Position numbers and translations under genes: made by a program
Origin: CAYUYV01 sp964522525
GTDB taxonomy: Bacteria; Pseudomonadota; Alphaproteobacteria; JAJFIK01
Direction of reading: 5' to 3'
Length of the DNA: 64,000 nucleotides
NCBI GenBank assembly: GCA_964522525.1
Contig: CAZFWG010000016.1
Coordinates: 1 to 64,000, forward strand
Shown: in pieces, positions 51,194 through 60,764 of the stretch
Position numbering within the stretch: position 1 is the first letter of the stretch
Layout: each line of letters opens with the position of its first letter
Notes under the pieces: model-generated
Database searches by the model: none
The model's input: the letters and a program-made list of their open reading frames with translations, nothing else
What the model was told of the DNA's origin: nothing

Positions 51194-51803
51194 GCTGCAG
51201 CTCAATAAATCATCGCTCGCGCGCGAAACGACAAATCTACGCGCCTATGAGCGTTTTCTGCCTTCCCTTGACCTGAAGCGCCGGCAATTGATGGCCGAGC
51301 GGGCCAAGGCGGCGCGGGAACTGGCGGTCACGAAAACCGCGATTCAAGAGATCGTCCGTGATCTGGGGGCCGGGGCCCCCATGCTCGCCAATACCGACGT
51401 CACGCTTGAGGATCTCGTCTCGGTGGAGCGTGTGGACTATGGCGAAGAAAATGTGGTGGGCGTGTCGCTGCCGACCTTGGCGGCCGTTGAGACCCATATC
51501 CGACCCTATAGCCGCCTTGCCAAACCCCATTGGGTCGATCTGGTCGCAGCAAGGCTCCGCGACGCGCTGATCGTCAATTTGCGCAAGGATGTGGAAGAAC
51601 GTCGCGTGGCACTGCTCGAAGATGCGGTCAAAACGGTGGCGCAACGGGTCAACCTGTTCGAGAAAGTGCTCATCCCACGAACCAAGGAGAACATCAAGCG
51701 GATCAAGATTTATCTGTCCGATGAGCAGGTGAGCGCCGTGGTGCGCTCCAAACTCGCCAAGCGCAAGCACGCCGAAGCGGCGGCTTCGGCTTCCCCACCG
51801 TGA
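51186..51803 (+). CDS. atpD: V/A-type ATPase subunit D
   Basis: This is the central-stalk rotor subunit D, 205 residues. It has ARLQLNKSSLARETTNLRAYERFLPSLDLKRRQLMAE at the start, a characteristic long helix, and NLFEKVLIPRTKENIKRIKIYLSDEQ at the end, the conserved C-terminal signature. The start overlaps the B subunit stop by 8 bases. The expected partner F, which normally binds D in the stalk, is not found in the window. Confidence 0.92.
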   Translation: MARLQLNKSSLARETTNLRAYERFLPSLDLKRRQLMAERAKAARELAVTKTAIQEIVRDLGAGAPMLANTDVTLEDLVSVERVDYGEENVVGVSLPTLAAVETHIRPYSRLAKPHWVDLVAARLRDALIVNLRKDVEERRVALLEDAVKTVAQRVNLFEKVLIPRTKENIKRIKIYLSDEQVSAVVRSKLAKRKHAEAAASASPP

Positions 51804-51813
51804 GGACGCTGCC

Positions 51814-53634
51814 ATGACCATTGCGTCGCTCAACCGTGTCACTGTCATCGGACGTGGGGTCGACAAGGCAGCGCTGCTCGAGGGGCTCCAGTCCCTTGGC
51901 TGCCTTCACCTCGTGCCCATGAAACGGGCCGGGCAAGGCGCCAACGCGGATGCCGACGGTGATGTCACGCTAGAAGGCGGAACCGAGATCGCCAATGCCG
52001 TCAAGGCCCTCAAATTCCTGACGGATGCCCCCTATCAGCGGCGGCAGGTCCGTAACCCGGCCGGTTTCCGGATCGGCGAGGCGGTGCCCACAATTCTTGA
52101 TTTGAAGACGCGCCTGCGGGTGGCCCATGACCGGCGTGATTTCCTCCTGACCCGGATCGCCGATGTGGAGCGTTGGGGGGAGATCGACTTCTCGCCCGCG
52201 GGCGCCCCCGGCGGCCAGCATTTGTGGTTCTACGAACTGCCCCTCGGCAAGCGGGCAGCCCTTGACGGGATCCATCTGCCCTGGCGCATCATTGGCACGG
52301 ACCACCGCACGGCCTATGTCGTGGTAATCGCGGCAAAGGAACCACCGCCGGGTCTTCTGCCGGTTTCCCGGATCAAACTCGGCGCAAAGCCGCTCAGCGT
52401 GCTGCGGGACGATCTTCTGGAAACGGAAATCGAGATCGACGACCTCATGTCGGAGCGCGTCGCGCTGACCCGGTACATCTATCTGCTTACATCTAATCTC
52501 TATGAAGCGGAAAACACGGCGGCCCTGCGCAATGCGGAAAGCGGCACCTTCCAGGACGCCGCGCTTGTCGCCCTTCAAGGCTGGGCGCCGATCGATCATC
52601 TGGATGGCATAGAAACTTTTGCCCGAGAGAAGGGGTTTGCCTTCCTCGCCGAGGCGCCGCAATCGGGGGACACGCCTCCCACATTGCTGCGCCAGCCCGA
52701 GACCCGCATCGCCGGTGCGGACCTTTCCATGTTCTATCAGGTGCCGGGCTACCGGTCCTGGGATCCCTCCGTCGTCATCCTTGTTTCCTTCACGATCTTC
52801 TTTGCCATGATCATGTCGGATGCGGGCTATGGCCTCTTGCTGGCCTCTATCATGGCGGTGTTCTGGCGCCGGCTCGGCCGCAGCGTTCAGGGGCGATCCT
52901 ATCGGCGGCTTGGCGTGGCCCTGACGGGGGCGACCATGCTCTATGGTGTCCTCGTTGGCAGCTATTTCGGCGTGCCGCCTGCGGATGGGACACTCCTGTC
53001 CCAATTCAACCTTCTCTATGTTGATGATTTTGACACCATGATGCGCCTGTCCATCGGCATCGGCGTTGTCCATGTGGTGCTGGCCAATCTGTTGGCGGCG
53101 CGGGCCCGGTGGGGCGCGCCGGACATCTTGTCAAAATTCGGATGGATCGCCGTCAGTCTTGGAGGTTTTGCCCTATGGCTTGGCGGAGCCGTGAGCGGCA
53201 TCCAAACGATGGCCGTGCTGATGATGGGCGGTGGGGCCCTTCTGATTTTCTTCTTTTCCAGCACGGTACCGGCGAAAACAGTCGGTGACCATCTGCGCCG
53301 GCTCTTCGACGGGACCCAGGCGTTGGCAGGTGTCATGACGGCTTTCGGGGACATTCTGAGTTATTTGCGTTTGTTCGCACTCGGTCTGGCCAGCGCCTCC
53401 CTGGCGGTGACCTTCAACCAATTGGCGACCCAGGCGAGGGCGGAAATGCCGGGGCTCGGCCTCCTCGCGGCCGTGATCATTCTGGTGGTGGGACACGGCC
53501 TGAATTTCGCTCTCGCCATCATCAGTGGGGTCGTACACGGATTACGGCTCAACTATATCGAGTTTTTCAAATGGGGGTTTGAGGACGAAGGATACGCCTT
53601 CAAGCCTTTTGCAAGAAAAGAGGTGGAACCGTGA
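51814..53634 (+). CDS. atpI: V/A-type ATPase membrane subunit I
   Basis: This is the a-subunit homologue of V/A-type ATPases, 606 residues. A soluble N-terminal half of about 310 residues is followed by a membrane half with about seven helices (VVILVSFTIFFAMIMSDAGYGLLLASIMAVFW opens it). It contains the segment GDILSYLRLFALGLASASLAV, where Arg519 is the essential ion-pathway arginine, and a C-terminal GHGLNFALAIISGVVHGLRLNYIEFFKWGF. It overlaps the K subunit start (GTGA). The N-terminal half attaches to the peripheral stalk. Confidence 0.93.
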   Translation: MTIASLNRVTVIGRGVDKAALLEGLQSLGCLHLVPMKRAGQGANADADGDVTLEGGTEIANAVKALKFLTDAPYQRRQVRNPAGFRIGEAVPTILDLKTRLRVAHDRRDFLLTRIADVERWGEIDFSPAGAPGGQHLWFYELPLGKRAALDGIHLPWRIIGTDHRTAYVVVIAAKEPPPGLLPVSRIKLGAKPLSVLRDDLLETEIEIDDLMSERVALTRYIYLLTSNLYEAENTAALRNAESGTFQDAALVALQGWAPIDHLDGIETFAREKGFAFLAEAPQSGDTPPTLLRQPETRIAGADLSMFYQVPGYRSWDPSVVILVSFTIFFAMIMSDAGYGLLLASIMAVFWRRLGRSVQGRSYRRLGVALTGATMLYGVLVGSYFGVPPADGTLLSQFNLLYVDDFDTMMRLSIGIGVVHVVLANLLAARARWGAPDILSKFGWIAVSLGGFALWLGGAVSGIQTMAVLMMGGGALLIFFFSSTVPAKTVGDHLRRLFDGTQALAGVMTAFGDILSYLRLFALGLASASLAVTFNQLATQARAEMPGLGLLAAVIILVVGHGLNFALAIISGVVHGLRLNYIEFFKWGFEDEGYAFKPFARKEVEP

Positions 53635-54080
53635 CCGAGTTTCTCTTTCTGTTGGGGTGGGTCGGCATCTATGCGCCGGTCGCCTTGGGCGCCATTGGCA
53701 GTGCCGTCGGCTGTGCCATTGCCGGGTCCGCGAGCATCGGGGCCATGCTGGAGACGGAAAGCGGATACGGACGATATGTCGGCATGTCCGTCTTGCCGTC
53801 GACCCTCGTCATCTATGGCATTGTCGTCATGTTCACGCTGAACCGTCCGGTGACCGCTGAAAACGCAGGCGCCCTTTTTGGCATCGGTCTGCTGGCCGGG
53901 ATTGCCTTTCTCTATGTGGGCATCTGGCAGGGCAAGGCCTGCGCGTCGGCGATTGCCGCCAGCAAGGACAAGCCGGAGATCTTCGGGATTTCTCTGGCTC
54001 CGGCGGCGATCATCGAAGGTTTTGCCGTCTTCGCGTTCGTCTTCGCCCTTGTCGCCGCCGGCGGCATTCCTGCCAGTTGA
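53631..54080 (+). CDS. atpK: V/A-type ATPase proteolipid subunit K
   Basis: This 149-residue rotor-ring proteolipid has four membrane helices in two hairpins. It starts with GTG at 53631, overlapping the subunit I stop. The ion-binding carboxylate is Glu129 in the fourth helix (AIIEGFAVFAF). Compared with Enterococcus hirae NtpK (Leu61, Thr64, Gln65, Gln110, Glu139), the counterparts here are Leu55, Thr58, Leu59, Gln100 and Glu129. Only the Gln65 ligand is lost. The first hairpin has no carboxylate, as in NtpK. Loss of one polar ligand may favour H+ over Na+, but ion choice is not proven. Confidence 0.9.
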   Translation: MTEFLFLLGWVGIYAPVALGAIGSAVGCAIAGSASIGAMLETESGYGRYVGMSVLPSTLVIYGIVVMFTLNRPVTAENAGALFGIGLLAGIAFLYVGIWQGKACASAIAASKDKPEIFGISLAPAAIIEGFAVFAFVFALVAAGGIPAS

Positions 54081-54092
54081 TGGGGGGCTGTG

Positions 54093-54782
54093 ATGGCAAA
54101 AAGGGAGTCTACGGACAACAGCATCTCCAAGGGTGTCAACGAGCTGATCGCACGCCTGCGCGAGGATGGCGTGGAGGCCGGCCGAACGGAAGCGGCAAGC
54201 ATTCTGGACAAGGCCCGGGCCGAGGCGGCGGCCTTGCGCGAAGCGGCCCAGGCCGAGGCCCAGGCCATGCGCGACAAGGCACGCCAGGAGGCGGAAGCCT
54301 ACCGGCAGGCGGGCAAGGATGCCCTTGAAGCGGCAATCCGCGATGCGATCCTTGAACTCAAAATTCAAATGACGGAAAGGTTCCGCGCCGACATGCGCCG
54401 GCTCGTCTCCCATGAAATGACGGATACGGTTTTTCTGGGCCGGATGATTCTGGAGCTGGTCGGCCATGCCCGCGACCATATCGATACGGATGGTCCCATG
54501 GAAGTCATCCTGCCGGTGAGGGCGATCGATATCGAGGAATTGCGCCAAAAGGCGGATGAACTGGAGAACAGTCCCCTGACGGACTTTGTCCGCAGTATTG
54601 CCGGCGACCTGGCGCGCCGGGGGATCAGTCTGTCCATGTCGGAGGATCTTTCGGCGGGTGCCCGCATCTATCTGGAGAATGAGGACATTACGGTGGACCT
54701 CTCAGACACGGCCGTCGCCGACATGCTGGCGCGCCACCTGCAACCGCGATTTCGCGCCATCCTCGAAGGCGTCGTGAAATAG
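54093..54782 (+). CDS. atpE: V/A-type ATPase subunit E
   Basis: This is peripheral-stalk subunit E, 229 residues. An N-terminal Ala/Glu/Arg/Lys-rich coiled coil (residues about 10-95) precedes a globular C-terminal domain with SLSMSEDLSAGARIYLENEDITVDLSD. The ATG at 54093 follows a run of G residues (5-base spacing); a GTG at 54090 is directly before it. It is encoded after K rather than before A, as part of the permuted order. No G/H-type partner is seen, so the stalk composition is uncertain. Confidence 0.85.
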   Translation: MAKRESTDNSISKGVNELIARLREDGVEAGRTEAASILDKARAEAAALREAAQAEAQAMRDKARQEAEAYRQAGKDALEAAIRDAILELKIQMTERFRADMRRLVSHEMTDTVFLGRMILELVGHARDHIDTDGPMEVILPVRAIDIEELRQKADELENSPLTDFVRSIAGDLARRGISLSMSEDLSAGARIYLENEDITVDLSDTAVADMLARHLQPRFRAILEGVVK

Positions 54783-54802
54783 TCCAAGAGGCCAGGGATC
54801 GG

Positions 54803-55516
54803 GTGATCAACCACGATAAATACATCATGCTGATGGCGAGCCTGCCGCGGCCGGGGCCGCTCTTTGCCGAAAAGCAGACACCCATCTCCCGGATCCGGCT
54901 GGAGCGGCGTTTGAGTCAGTTGGATCCTGAGGACGCGGTCACGCTCGCGGCGGTGGAACGTGCCCTGGAGTGGCGGCGGATCAATGATGACGCCACGGAT
55001 GAAAGTGTGCTGGAGCGGGTGGATGAAGCCCTGGCCGCCACCGCAAGCGAGACGCTGCGCACCGTGATCCAACGCCGCATGGAGATCAGAACGTGCCTTG
55101 CCGCCTTGCGACGCCGTGCCGCTGGCGAGGAAGCGCCGCGGGCGGGTGAGGTCTGGGGCTATGGCCGATGGCGTGCACGCATGCGCCGGAATTGGAGCGC
55201 GCCCGGTTTCGGGATTGATCATATCGTCCCCTGGCTGAAGGAAGCGAACCGCCTCCTTTCGGACGGGGATGCCTATGGGCTTGAACGGCTATGTCTTGAA
55301 GTCGTGTATCGGGACCTTTCCCGCTATGGCGGCCTCCACCAGTTCGATATCGAAGCGGTGGTCATCTATGTGCTGAAATGGAGCGTGATCGATCGCTGGA
55401 GCCGCTACAACGCTGAAGCCGCGTCGCGCCGTTTTGAAGAATTGCTGAATGCGGGCCTTGATGCCGCGGCGCAGGTCGCCGGTGTCGCGCCGCAAAGGAT
55501 GGGAGCCAGACCATGA
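54803..55516 (+). CDS. DUF2764 V-ATPase operon protein
   Basis: This 237-residue protein of the DUF2764 type starts KYIMLMASLPRPGPLFAEKQTPISRIRLERRL, and the gene is embedded between E and A. In chlamydial and spirochaete V-ATPase operons a protein of this family holds the same position and is thought to take the place of subunit C, which is missing here. A helical Arg-rich middle part (RARMRRNWSAPGFGIDHI) and DIEAVVIYVLKWSVIDRWSRYN at the end are seen. It starts with GTG at 54803 and its stop overlaps the A-subunit ATG (ATGA). The stalk role is inferred. Confidence 0.8.
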   Translation: MINHDKYIMLMASLPRPGPLFAEKQTPISRIRLERRLSQLDPEDAVTLAAVERALEWRRINDDATDESVLERVDEALAATASETLRTVIQRRMEIRTCLAALRRRAAGEEAPRAGEVWGYGRWRARMRRNWSAPGFGIDHIVPWLKEANRLLSDGDAYGLERLCLEVVYRDLSRYGGLHQFDIEAVVIYVLKWSVIDRWSRYNAEAASRRFEELLNAGLDAAAQVAGVAPQRMGARP

Positions 55517-57061
55517 GCGAAGCGGGTGTCACCAATCCGNNNNNNNNNNNNNNNNNNNNNNNNNNNNNNNNNNNNNNNNNNNNNNNNNNNNNNNNNNNNN
55601 NNNNNNNNNNNNNNNNNNNNNNNNNNNNNNNNNNNNNNNCGCGCCGAGAAATGGGCGTTTACGCCTTGCGTGCGGATCGGCGACACGGTCAAGGCGGGGG
55701 ATGCCGTGGGTGCGGTCCCGGAAGGCCGGTTCTCCCACAAGATCATGCTGCCCTTTGATTGGCCCGGGGAATATACGGTGTCATGGATCCGTGAGGACAC
55801 GGTTCGCGGCTCCGAGACCGTCGCGCGGGTCACCGATGCCAAAGGCGCCGAACGCGATGTGACGCTCTTTCAGACATGGCCGGTACGTCGTGCCCTGAAC
55901 GCCATGTTGCTCAAGACGGGCCAGTCGAAACGCCGCTTTCCCGAAGAACCCATGGCGACCACGCAGCGGTTGATCGACACGTTCTTTCCCATTGCGCGGG
56001 GCGGCTCGGCCTGTATTCCAGGGCCCTTCGGGGCGGGCAAGACCGTCTTGCAGAACCTCATTTCCCGCTTTTCTTCCGTTGACGTTGTGATCGTTGTGGC
56101 CTGTGGCGAGCGGGCGGGGGAAGTCGTCGAGACCATCAATGATTTTCCGAAACAGACGGATCCCACTTCCGGTGGCAGTCTGATGGACCGGACCGTGATT
56201 GTCTGTAACACGTCATCCATGCCTGTGGCGGCGCGCGAAGCCTCCATCTATACCGGCGTGACCGTGGGCGAATATTATCGGCAGATGGGTCTCGACGTGC
56301 TTCTGATCGCCGATTCCACATCCCGCTGGGCCCAGGCGATGCGGGAAACCTCGGGCCGCTTGGAAGAGATTCCGGGGGAGGAGGGTTTCCCGGCCTATCT
56401 CGAATCCAGCATCAAGAGCGTCTATGAGCGTGCAGGCCTCATTCAAGCCAATGACGGCTCCGTTGGGAGCCTGACGATCATCGGGACGGTTTCGCCGGCG
56501 GGCGGCAATTTCGACGAGCCGGTGACCCAGGCAACCCTGTCGACGGTGAAATGCTTCTTGGGATTGTCCTCGGCGCGGGCCTATAAGCGCTTCTACCCGG
56601 CGGTCGACCCGTTGCTGTCGTGGTCGCGTTATCTCAATCAACTGCGTCCATGGTATGATGAAAAATTCGGGGCGGGCTGGGTCGATCGCGTCACCGAGAT
56701 GACGGAACTCCTGCGCAAGGGCGATGGCGTTCAACAGATGATGCAGGTGACCGGCGAGGAAGGGGTCACCATCGATGATTTCGTCACCTATCAAAAATCG
56801 CTGCTCGTCGACATGGTCTATCTGCAACAAGATGCATTTGATGAGGTGGACGCTTCAGCACCCCTCGAGCGACAGAAATTCGTCTTTGACAAGCTCTATC
56901 AGGTCGTCACACGTGGATATGACTTCCCCGACAAGACGGCCGTGCGGGACTATTTCACCAAAATGACCGGGCTTTGGAAGAACTTCAACTATGCCGCCAA
57001 AGGGGCACCGGACTATGACCGTCTTCTGGCGGAGATCGATGCACTCACGGCATCCGTGTGA
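55513..57061 (+). CDS. atpA: V/A-type ATPase catalytic subunit A (interrupted by gap)
   Basis: This is the catalytic nucleotide-binding subunit. The first nine codons (MSEAGVTNP) are seen before a 100-N gap; after it 473 residues continue with EKWAFTPCVRIGDTVKAGD, the P-loop GPFGAGKTVLQ, the catalytic Glu in ACGERAGEVVE, SMPVAAREASIYTGVTVGEYYRQMG, and ADSTSRWAQAMRETSGRLEEIPGEEGFPAYL. The frame differs between the two sides, so the gap is not really 100 bases; A subunits are usually about 580 residues, implying roughly 300 bases lost. It is the last gene of the operon and is convergent with an RTX gene. Confidence 0.93.
55540..55639. other. Assembly gap (100 N)
   Basis: Exactly 100 N inside the catalytic A-subunit gene. 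The coding frame changes across it and about 100 residues are missing, so the true gap is about 300 bases. Confidence 0.95.
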
Positions 57062-57093
57062 GTTAATGTGGGGGTGTCCTGACCGTGACCGGG

Positions 57094-57193
57094 NNNNNNN
57101 NNNNNNNNNNNNNNNNNNNNNNNNNNNNNNNNNNNNNNNNNNNNNNNNNNNNNNNNNNNNNNNNNNNNNNNNNNNNNNNNNNNNNNNNNNNNN
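57094..57193. other. Assembly gap (100 N)
   Basis: Exactly 100 N between the V-ATPase A stop and the 3' part of the minus-strand RTX gene. It hides the C terminus, and the presumed export signal, of that protein. Confidence 0.95.
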
Positions 57194-59908
57194 CTCGTCG
57201 CCGATATCATCGATCATGACGGAATCATGCGGAGACAGCATGAAGATCAGATCGTCATTGTACGCCCGCGCTTCGGTCTCGGCCCGCGCATCCTGATTGA
57301 GGGCCTGGGCGAAGGAGACAAAATCCTCCCGGGACACAAGAGTATGAGAAGTCTCGTCCCAGCTGATGATCAAGGTATCATAGGCAATCCCGACGCCGTC
57401 CTGTAGCTGAAATCCTTGGATCCGGTCATGGCCCTCGCCGGTGATGAAGATATCCCGGTCTCCTTCCGTATCGATCAGCCGGTCATCCCCCCCCAGACCT
57501 TCAAGAACGTCGCTGCCCCGATTGCCTCTGATCGTGTTGTCCATATCGTCGCCGACGACATGATCATGGCCGCCCGTGCCGCGAAACTCCCGCCCGGAGC
57601 CCGGAAGAATCCCTTTCCGTACAAACTCGGCACCGTGAAAGAGAAGGGTGGTCGCGTCCAGTTGACCTTCCTCCACGATCTCTTCAAAACGGATGGAATC
57701 GACGGGCCTGCCCAAAGCGTCCCGTGCCAGGATCAAGGTCAGTGTGGATCCTCTGACAACAGCGGATGTATCCGCATTATCGTCCGTGGCAAGTTTATCA
57801 ACAAACTCAACGAACGCTGACTGTGTACTGAGGGATCGTTGCTCACCTTGGAACGTGAACTCCACGGTGTCATAGGATTGCCGGCCCTCGGTCTGCACTC
57901 GAAAATCCGTGATGATGTCGTTCCCGCCCAGCGTGAGATCGACAATGTCACGGCCTTTCTCCGTAGCAATATCATTATTGCCGGCGGTGCCGCGTATGTG
58001 ATCATCCTGCCAGCTGGTCCAGATATGCTCGATGTTCCGGATTTCCGCACCGATCAGAACGCCATCCTTGTTCATGAGACCGACATTGAGGTCGATGACG
58101 GGCGCCTGGTCCAAGACGCGTTCCAGGAAATACCAGGAGGTGATCAGCAAATCACCGCTTGAAAACGCTTCTCGACCGAAATCGTCGACGGAGGACGAGT
58201 CGCCGCCATCGAACAGGCGATCATTCTTGTAGGACCTCAGCACGTCGTCGCCATTTCCTCCGTAAAGGGAGTCACGGCCATTTCGTCCGTTCAAGTGATC
58301 ATCGCCGTCGCCGCCTTCCAGAAGATTGGCGCCCAGGGATCCCCTGAGCCGGTCATCGCCATCGCCACCAATCAATGTGTCCCGCGCCTTCCCGCGGCCG
58401 GCGCGCAGACTGTCATTGCCCCCTTGGCCTAAAAGAAAATCGTCGCCCATTTCGCCATCAAGGTGGTCGTCGCCCTCTCCGCCCAGCAAGATGTCCTGGC
58501 CATCGCCACCAAGAAGAATGTCATTGTCGTCTTGACCCAGTAGAATATCGGCGCCATCACCCCCGCTCAGGATGTCGTCACCGCTGCCGCCCAATAGGAA
58601 ATCATTGCCCTCTTCACCATACAGACTGTCATGTCCTTGACCGCCGAGAAGCGTGTCCTGACCCTCACCGCCGAGGAGCAGGTCATCATCTTCTTCACCC
58701 AGAAGGAGGTCGTCGCCGCCACCGCCCATGAGGGTATCGTCACCGGCCCCGCCCAACAGCAGGTCGCGCCCTTCATCCCCCGCCAACATATCCGGCTCGT
58801 CCGTACCGGTCTGTTCATCATCGAACGGGCCTTCGAGAGCTTCGCCAAGATCAAAGTCTGGAATGAGGATGAACGGATCGCTCTCCGGAAGGGGGGGGAA
58901 GGGCACACTGAAGATGTAGTCACTTGTCGGCACGTCCATATCCGGGCCATCGCTGACCAACCCAGTGTCACCTTCCTTCGAATACTGATCGGCTTGTTGG
59001 TGGGTGTCCGGGCGCTCGGTGCTGCTTTGCCGGGTGTCTGAAGCGGCATCGGCTCCAGCCTCGGACAAGGGCGCGTGAATAAGGAAATCGGTGCCTGGGG
59101 AAGGGGTTCGGGTTTGCGAGGCCGGACCTGCAAAATAGGCACTCATGTGTATCGCTGCGGGCTCGATCAGGGACGGTATCGTAAGGAATGGCCCGTTATG
59201 ACTCCCTTCCTGTCCCTCGGAATCCATTCTTGCCCCTCGGGCTTCCGCAAGGTGCGATGCCGCATCATCGGAAGGCGGCGTTGTATCGGATGGGCTTGAG
59301 ATCAACACCGGCCCCCCTGCGCGGGCCATGCCCTGGGAGATCAGCAGGGCGACCCCCGTCTTCAGCATGAAGAGCAGACTGTCCAGCAGGGACATTTCAT
59401 GGGAAACTGAGGGAACCCCGGATGGTTTTGGCGTGCTGAGGTCCGCGTTTGAGTTTCTCTCGGAGGCGGCCGCCCGGCGTTCCTTTCCCGGCACGTCCCA
59501 GGGAGCCAGAAGAGCCGCGATCAGACCGCCCAGGATCGACCGATCAAAGCGCCTGAAATGCTGGACCAACATCTGCTGGGATTGCCGCGTCTCCGGACCG
59601 GCGGCACCGCCTGCAATGATTTTGGCAAGGATTTCCGAAAGGGTGTATCCGGAATAGGTGAGGTCTTCCTGGGGAAACTCCAGAAACATGCCCGTCTCGA
59701 AGCGGGCAAAATGGGCAATGATGTCCTGACTTTCCCGCGTGACGATGCTTGCCCACGGCACCTGACGATCGGACAGGCCCCAGGCCACATCCAGATCGCC
59801 ATGAAGGCTGCTCAGAATATGGCGAACCTGGAAGATCTGGGCGCGTTCGGTGGTCGTCCAATCGGGGATGAATTCATCCGCTGGTCCAACAATCTTGAAG
59901 CGAGGCAT
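57194..59908 (-). CDS. RTX protein with novel N-terminal region (3' end in gap)
   Basis: At least 905 residues are visible; the C terminus lies in the gap. The first 130 residues form a folded-looking region (FIPDWTTTERAQIFQVRHILSSLHGD, RESQDIIAHFARFETGMFLEF) of a family I do not recognise. It includes an Asp-Trp near the start and reads as a possible sensory or enzymatic domain. A Pro/Ser-rich linker (about 150-365) leads to an RTX block of GG[EGQ]GxDxLLGG nonapeptides (about 370-560). A beta-rich stretch follows, then a short second RTX block (about 775-810; GTGGHDHVVGDDMDNTIRG). No signal peptide is seen, as expected for a type I substrate. It lies 14 bases after an HTH regulator gene, probably in one operon. 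Confidence 0.85.
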
Positions 59909-59922
59909 GGGCGCTTCATCCC

Positions 59923-60273
59923 TTATGCCAGGTCGTCAAGGTCATCCCTTTCGCTCAAGGGTTTACAGCATTTCGACCGGTTGCCCATCATTGCATAAAG
60001 TCCCGGCTCCATATGTTCAATGACGGTGATGGCGAAGACTTCAGCGTCGATCCCGAGTTCAAAGGCCCAGCGATGATAGAGGGATTGTGGAATGCGGCCG
60101 ATGCCATTTTCCACTTGAGAAACCGATGTATGGAGTTTCAGGCCAAGCTTCTTGGCAAGCTCCGTTTGCGTGAGGCCTGCCTCGTCGCGTTTTTTCTTCA
60201 GCCAGGTGCCCAGATACCTTCTCAACTCTTTATGGTCATCCTGGCTGATCTCATATGCATGATTGGCACCCAT
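59923..60273 (-). CDS. XRE-family helix-turn-helix regulator
   Basis: This 116-residue DNA-binding protein of the Cro/C1 type has its helix-turn-helix in LKKKRDEAGLTQTELAKKLGLKLHTSVSQVENGIGRIP (about residues 25-65). A C-terminal tail carries two Cys (SKCCKPLSERDDLDDLA). I prefer the ATG at 60273 because GGGGAGTGG lies just upstream; the open frame starts at 60309. It is followed 14 bases later by the RTX gene and is divergent from the G8-RTX gene. Two palindromic sites in the divergent region are candidate binding sites. A role as local regulator of the two RTX genes is inferred from position. Confidence 0.82.
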   Translation of the reverse strand: MGANHAYEISQDDHKELRRYLGTWLKKKRDEAGLTQTELAKKLGLKLHTSVSQVENGIGRIPQSLYHRWAFELGIDAEVFAITVIEHMEPGLYAMMGNRSKCCKPLSERDDLDDLA

Positions 60274-60491
60274 CCAATCCACTCCCCGACAAATATCGAT
60301 CATGACCAAGATTGAATATGGCTGTCTCGGATCGCCCGCCGCTCTCCCGCATCACCATTTGTGAGAGTGCGACGCATAGGGATCTTTCAAGGCGTTCAAC
60401 CGAGACACATTCTTTGAACCTTACCATGTCACTCCCACTGCGGCAATGACAAAAAAGTAATTCTTCCCCGCATTTGTTGACGTTGTTTTCT

Positions 60492-60558
60492 TGAGCAAAA
60501 AATGCTCATTTCCGAAACGCGCATTCGATCTTGTGAATGCATGGGCATAAAATGCTCA
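60492..60558. promoter_or_regulatory. Paired TGAGCA-N5-TGCTCA sites in the divergent RTX region
   Basis: TGAGCAAAAAATGCTCA (60492-60508) is a 6-bp inverted repeat around five A. TGGGCATAAAATGCTCA (60542-60558) is a second copy with two changes. Their starts are 50 bases apart. The 491-base interval (60274-60764) is otherwise without a convincing gene; it contains an AT-rich stretch around 60440-60560. Confidence 0.6.
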
Positions 60559-60764
60559 TCTTAGGCGGGTCATTCCGGAGCGATACGGCTTTCGGCATGA
60601 CCTGAAAAGCGCATGAAGCCCTGGGCGCGGCGGCGATGGCGCTAAGGGGAGGAGCGGTTTTGCGACGCGCCTTAAGGGCGATGGCAAAGCCGGTCAGCCC
60701 GAGACGAGTGATGGTGAAACGTGTCAGTGGCTGAGTTGACGGCTAGTCAGGGAGTAAGGATCGA

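Noticed and set aside
56855..57093. Continuation of the RTX open frame beyond the gap into the V-ATPase A gene
   Set aside because: The bridge is an artefact of N translation; the part beyond the gap is antisense to the conserved C terminus of subunit A.
58100..58800. Regular plus-strand repeats resembling a satellite
   Set aside because: They are the reverse strand of 27-bp RTX nonapeptide codons in the minus-strand gene.
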